From Chionis minor (taxonomy: Eukaryota > Chordata > Aves > Charadriiformes > Chionididae): a stretch of DNA of 64,000 bases. The stretch spans positions 399,131-463,130 of the forward strand of contig VZSF01000950.1 in NCBI GenBank assembly GCA_013398295.1, written 5' to 3'. Made by a program: the position numbers and the translations under genes. The notes under the pieces were generated by a model that worked only from the letters and a program-made list of their open reading frames with translations, did no database searches and was not told where the DNA came from. Shown one piece after another: positions 59,989 to 64,000 of the stretch (position 1 is the first letter of the stretch; each line of letters begins with the position of its first letter).

Positions 59989-62900
59989 TGTTTTTGCACA
60001 ATTCTATTTGGAACCTCAAAATATACAGCCCAAGATTGTGCAGAGTTTAATTCTATTTTACTATATCATAAGACAGGAAAACCAGCCTTGTTACACAGTG
60101 ATGAGTAATGCTCAAAACATTAGCTGAGCCTACACATCACAACAGTCTCTAAGTCATCAATTTCACACTATCTAACTTTCTATTGATACAGAGATATTTT
60201 AATAATAACCTCCTAAAGCAGAATGAAATTATATTACCATTTTAAAATTACTAATCTGAATGTTTAACTAATCATTTGTTTTCAGATATATCTCTCTAGC
60301 TTTCAGGTATTTCTTTCTAGACATTAAAAAAAACCCCAAAACCACGAAAAGCCAGACTTAAAACATCAAAAAACCTTGAAAGACACAAAACCAAAAATAC
60401 TTTTTTCCCAAAAGAGACATAACAAGTGCTCATTCTCAGAACTCTGTTGAGGCATTGATTTCATTTCTCATTTTAGTTTTTTTTCCACAGCAGACCAGCC
60501 TTTTCACATTCTACTGGCTTTTTAGTCTTTTAAAACATATAAAGAATAGTTCCAAATTTTCTGCAAGCCTAACAGATACAGGTGTCTTAACACTGAAACC
60601 CATCTTAACTATGCAGTATACGGAAAACTAGATAAAACCCCTCTGAAAGTCAAACAACACACTACGTACTTAAAGCTATATAACATGAGTTATCAGTACA
60701 AAATATTTACAAACAGGTGATTTGCTGTATCTCAAATTATGTAAATACAATGGCCTACTTCCTTTTCATACAGGAAAATGAGTTCTAGCAGTAGGAAAAA
60801 AAGAAAGATGATGTAAAAAGTCACAGGATTTGGGTATCACCTTATTTATATTTGGAAATTTACATGTTAAAATTGCCTTTATACCTTCATATAAGGAATA
60901 ATTTTTTATAATTAACGTCATTTGAATCCCACTTTTCAAAGCAGACTCTTCAGGATTAAAATTAGGATTGAACTCAAATCTCTGTGCTCTCCGACATGCA
61001 AATAACTCATATGAATAACTTCATTAGTTGTAATAGGACACTCAGGTAAGTATAATTAGTGATGCTCAAGGATCTGCAGGATTAGATCCCTTTTCCAATT
61101 ATATTTAGACAGAAATAGGTTGAAAATTTAACTTCTAGCTATTCAAATGAATACAGCTGATTATTCAAAGGCTACATTAGTCTGTCTGTTCTCCACATCC
61201 TCTGTGGTAAAGTAGTACACGAGAAAAGACTTCCCAGATACACAAGTATAGCAAGGGTACGACTGGGGGGCTCAAATGAAGAGCCCAATAACTCTTTCCT
61301 GCCCAAGAGGTAAGATCATTTTTTATTTGCCATAACCAGACAACTAGACATGCTTTAAGACCTCCTTTCATATCACTTTTTGTCCCATTCCATTTTGTAA
61401 CATCCTTGTAGCTGGAAACCTTTAGTAGCAGCTCAGAAGGCTGAATACAGCTTGGTCCAACAAAGGCACCACAGCAACTTTGGAGCATGGAGAAAAGGTA
61501 GGTTTTAGGGAACTGAATCCCAGGAGGTGATAGAATCATAACAAAATGAAGTCTTGCACGTAAGGAACTATGGAAAGACAAGAGGTTCAGAAGAGACAGT
61601 TCAGACCAACTGGATTTTATTCATTCAGGTATAGCACCAAGCTTCTGTAGGCCATTCAACACCTGCTGGGATCTAGAATCAATTCATTTCTTCTCTTTCA
61701 CCTCTTTACTTTTGTAACTGCAAGTGCTCGAAAATGTGGTGAATTCATCTGATCACACGAAGCCAGCTCAGGTCTTACTCAGCGTATTAACACAAGCTCA
61801 GTATTAGCCTTCCCAGACGCTGACGGGTTGCCAAGCCACTGAGACTGAGCTGTATCTCTATTATCTATGTGGTTCCATTACACGGGATATGCAGATAGAG
61901 AGTCTTGTTTACAACAACTTACTTCTAGAGATTGTGTTAACTTATTATGGAAGTTTCAAATATAGTGAAGATTACGTTATTCTAATTCAAAAATTGCATG
62001 ACAGCCTCCAGAGGTCCCAGCAATAGGAAAGGATTTTACTGTGTTGGGCAAAAAAAAATGCTAACGGAGAAAAGTGAGCTTTTTATACAATACACATGGT
62101 CCTTCTACAATAAATTAAATCTCACTTAAGAAAAAAACTTAAGACATGGTAACTGGGTGGCAATTCTTGGCCTGCAGAACTATGGCTTCATTAGGGCTAA
62201 AATTAACAAGTGCAGAAATAACCAATACATCGTAACTAGCAAGCTTTAAAAGCTGAACCCTCATACAAAATCCTTCCTTTAACAAGCTCCAAGTCTTTAT
62301 TCAACTATTTTAAAACGTGTTCAGAATAGCACAAGCTACTGAAAAAATAACACAACATCTGATGACATCTGTAATCCAAATCTAGGCAGTATCTAAGTTA
62401 GAAAGTATATTCATTCATGTGGTAATCAAGAACACTATTGTAAAACTACTTTAAACAGCCAAAATTACATAAACTCACTGAAGACAATACAGCTTTACAA
62501 GCATATGAAAATGCAGAACGTACTTCAGTTCTACCGACAGCGATGCAACAGAAGGAACTGGGGGAAGTAAACTTTAACTGTAAACAAACTGCTATAGAAA
62601 ACACCGGTATACAGTACATTAGAAAACGTAAGCTGCAGCAGATTTTACGGAAAACTCATTATTATTACATCCCCCTTCTAGGCACTGCTTAAATACACTG
62701 GAGTCAATAGGGTACTGCACAGAACTGAAAGAAAATATCCATTAAAAGCAGCACAAAAGGTAAAACAGTACTGCTTAATAACATCTCGGTAAACTACAAG
62801 ATGCCCACCAAAAGCTGTTAGCATATGGATTTTCTTTAAAGCACCAAGCATTTCTTAGGATTTAACCTGGAAGGAAGGAGGGAGGGAACAGGTATTGGTA

Positions 62901-64000
62901 TGTGGCTACTGCATAAACAGTCAGATAACATAGACAGAAACAGGCCGCAATCCCACTTGTATTGCATGAAAACCTCATCTGGCATTTTGACACTGGAATT
63001 TCCTCTAAATAATGCCTAAAAGAACAAGAACGGCCTCTGACTTGAACAATGATTTATTTTCACAGAAACCACTTCAGTATTATAGAGATGATAATCAACA
63101 TACTATATCCAAAAATGCATTACTGCAACAATTACATTGTATTTCTCCCTTAGCCCTAAAGAGAGCTGAACAAACAGCAGGAAATACCTTGCTGAATCTG
63201 AGGATTAATCCAAAGAATAGTCTCTTGCAGACCTGGTCATGCATTCAAAAAGTGTTGACTGTTCTCTGTGCCACTGAAATCAAGCGTCAAAGACAGCCAG
63301 CTTATTGCAGCAGCATGAAGAGTCATTCGGTTTCCTTTATTGGGAATATCTTTCCCTGATTTCCAGTCTATTTATTTACATGCTATACACAAACTATGAG
63401 GCGATTATTTTCCTGCTGACAGCATAATTGACTTGCTCGGCCTTATTTTATGTGACCTGAGCTCCAAGTCACATGGGGAGATTCAAAGTATCTACGAATT
63501 AGTTCTCAATCTTCTGAAGGGAAGATTTGTCCCTCAGGATATAGGAATCTTTGCTTTATTAGTGTGTAGCATAATTTTTGTACCTATTTTACTCTTCACT
63601 AGGTATTCAATCTGGTACAAGCAACTGGCAGAAACAAAAGCACCCTTCCTCCTTTAAGGGATCTATATTGGCTCTCTTCATGTAGGTATATATGTAACCT
63701 CTCTGAAATTTAGGTAAATGTTACTATTCCAATTCAAAAAAAATAGGGAGCTAAGGGATTGTGAGGAGAATGGATCAGTCATATAAAGTTTGACAAAAAA
63801 GATATCAAATATAAATATGAGGCTACCTTTAAACTTTTGTTTTATTAACATCAAGAAAACATTATTTATTTATTTATTTCCATGTGTTGCTCTCCTGTAA
63901 ATATTAAGGTCTGGCAGAGTTTGAGAACTAATAGCTAATAGGTCTCTAAATCCTGGGTTAGAAAGTTATATCTTTATGTAAAAATAAAGGTAGAAGACAT
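59989..64000. other. AT-rich DNA, no gene established
   Basis: No transposon was recognised. A 134-codon minus frame at 61,177-61,581 and a 115-codon plus frame at 63,012-63,359 lack recognisable motifs. A GGAAGGAGGGAGGGA purine stretch lies near 62,872 and an ATTT microsatellite at 63,861-63,880. Confidence 0.4.

Noticed and set aside
59777..60127. A 116-codon plus-strand frame rich in Lys, Asn, Pro and Thr.
   Set aside because: Its centre is the A/C-only stretch at 59,918-59,988; the composition explains the frame.
60950..61010. A MIR-like or tRNA-like phrase (GGATTGAACTCAAATCTCTG).
   Set aside because: Only one short block matches the memory of MIR; the neighbouring blocks do not, and no tRNA fold can be drawn.
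61177..61581. A 134-codon minus-strand frame.
   Set aside because: No motif, no splice context and no transposon similarity was seen; it may be chance.
63433..63657. A 74-codon frame with a hydrophobic, membrane-like segment near its end.
   Set aside because: It begins at TTG, not ATG, and has no splice signals or recognisable family. T-rich DNA readily encodes hydrophobic runs.
1..64000. tRNA, rRNA, CRISPR array, bacterial operon or phage content.
   Set aside because: No clover-leaf sequence, no regularly spaced direct repeats and no dense gene order were seen; the content is that of a vertebrate chromosome.

Overview
The window looks like bird nuclear DNA. The evidence is at least ten pieces of CR1, the LINE family dominant in birds, several ending in the typical ATTCTATG-type 3' tail, plus one solo LTR of the avian ERVL type. 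The sequence is AT-rich, has no bacterial or viral gene order, and its only long open frames are reverse-transcriptase remnants inside CR1 copies. I cannot name the species or the locus.

Layout: 1-11,250 is mostly unique AT-rich DNA, with a 41-bp x3 tandem repeat at 585-707 and GC-richer patches at about 2,500-4,850. At 11,250-12,350 a CR1 3' end is split by a complete 736-bp solo LTR flanked by a 5-bp target duplication. A CR1 3' end lies at 15,658 (minus). A very old CR1 on the minus strand leaves recognisable reverse-transcriptase and endonuclease pieces between 18,480 and 20,110. Another CR1 3' end is at 23,690 (plus), and an old L3-like CR1 is at 25,725-26,125 (minus). The best preserved CR1 is at 30,445-31,746 (plus) with a 312-codon open frame. 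Next to it are an older CR1 scrap (31,875) and further 3' or internal pieces at 33,895 and 48,480. A 120-bp inverted repeat pair brackets 40,984-41,741. A second good CR1 at 57,721-58,692 (minus) carries an in-frame 33-bp tandem duplication. The rest is AT-rich DNA with simple repeats.

No host exon could be established. Several short open frames flanked by good splice-like signals are listed as weak candidates, and one attractive candidate (25,781) turned out to be CR1. The window is best read as an intergenic region or the inside of a large intron whose visible history is retrotransposon insertion and decay. I found no convincing new biological system. The observations most worth checking are the inverted repeat pair at 41 kb, the LTR nested in a CR1 tail, and the splice-flanked open frame at 49.7 kb.
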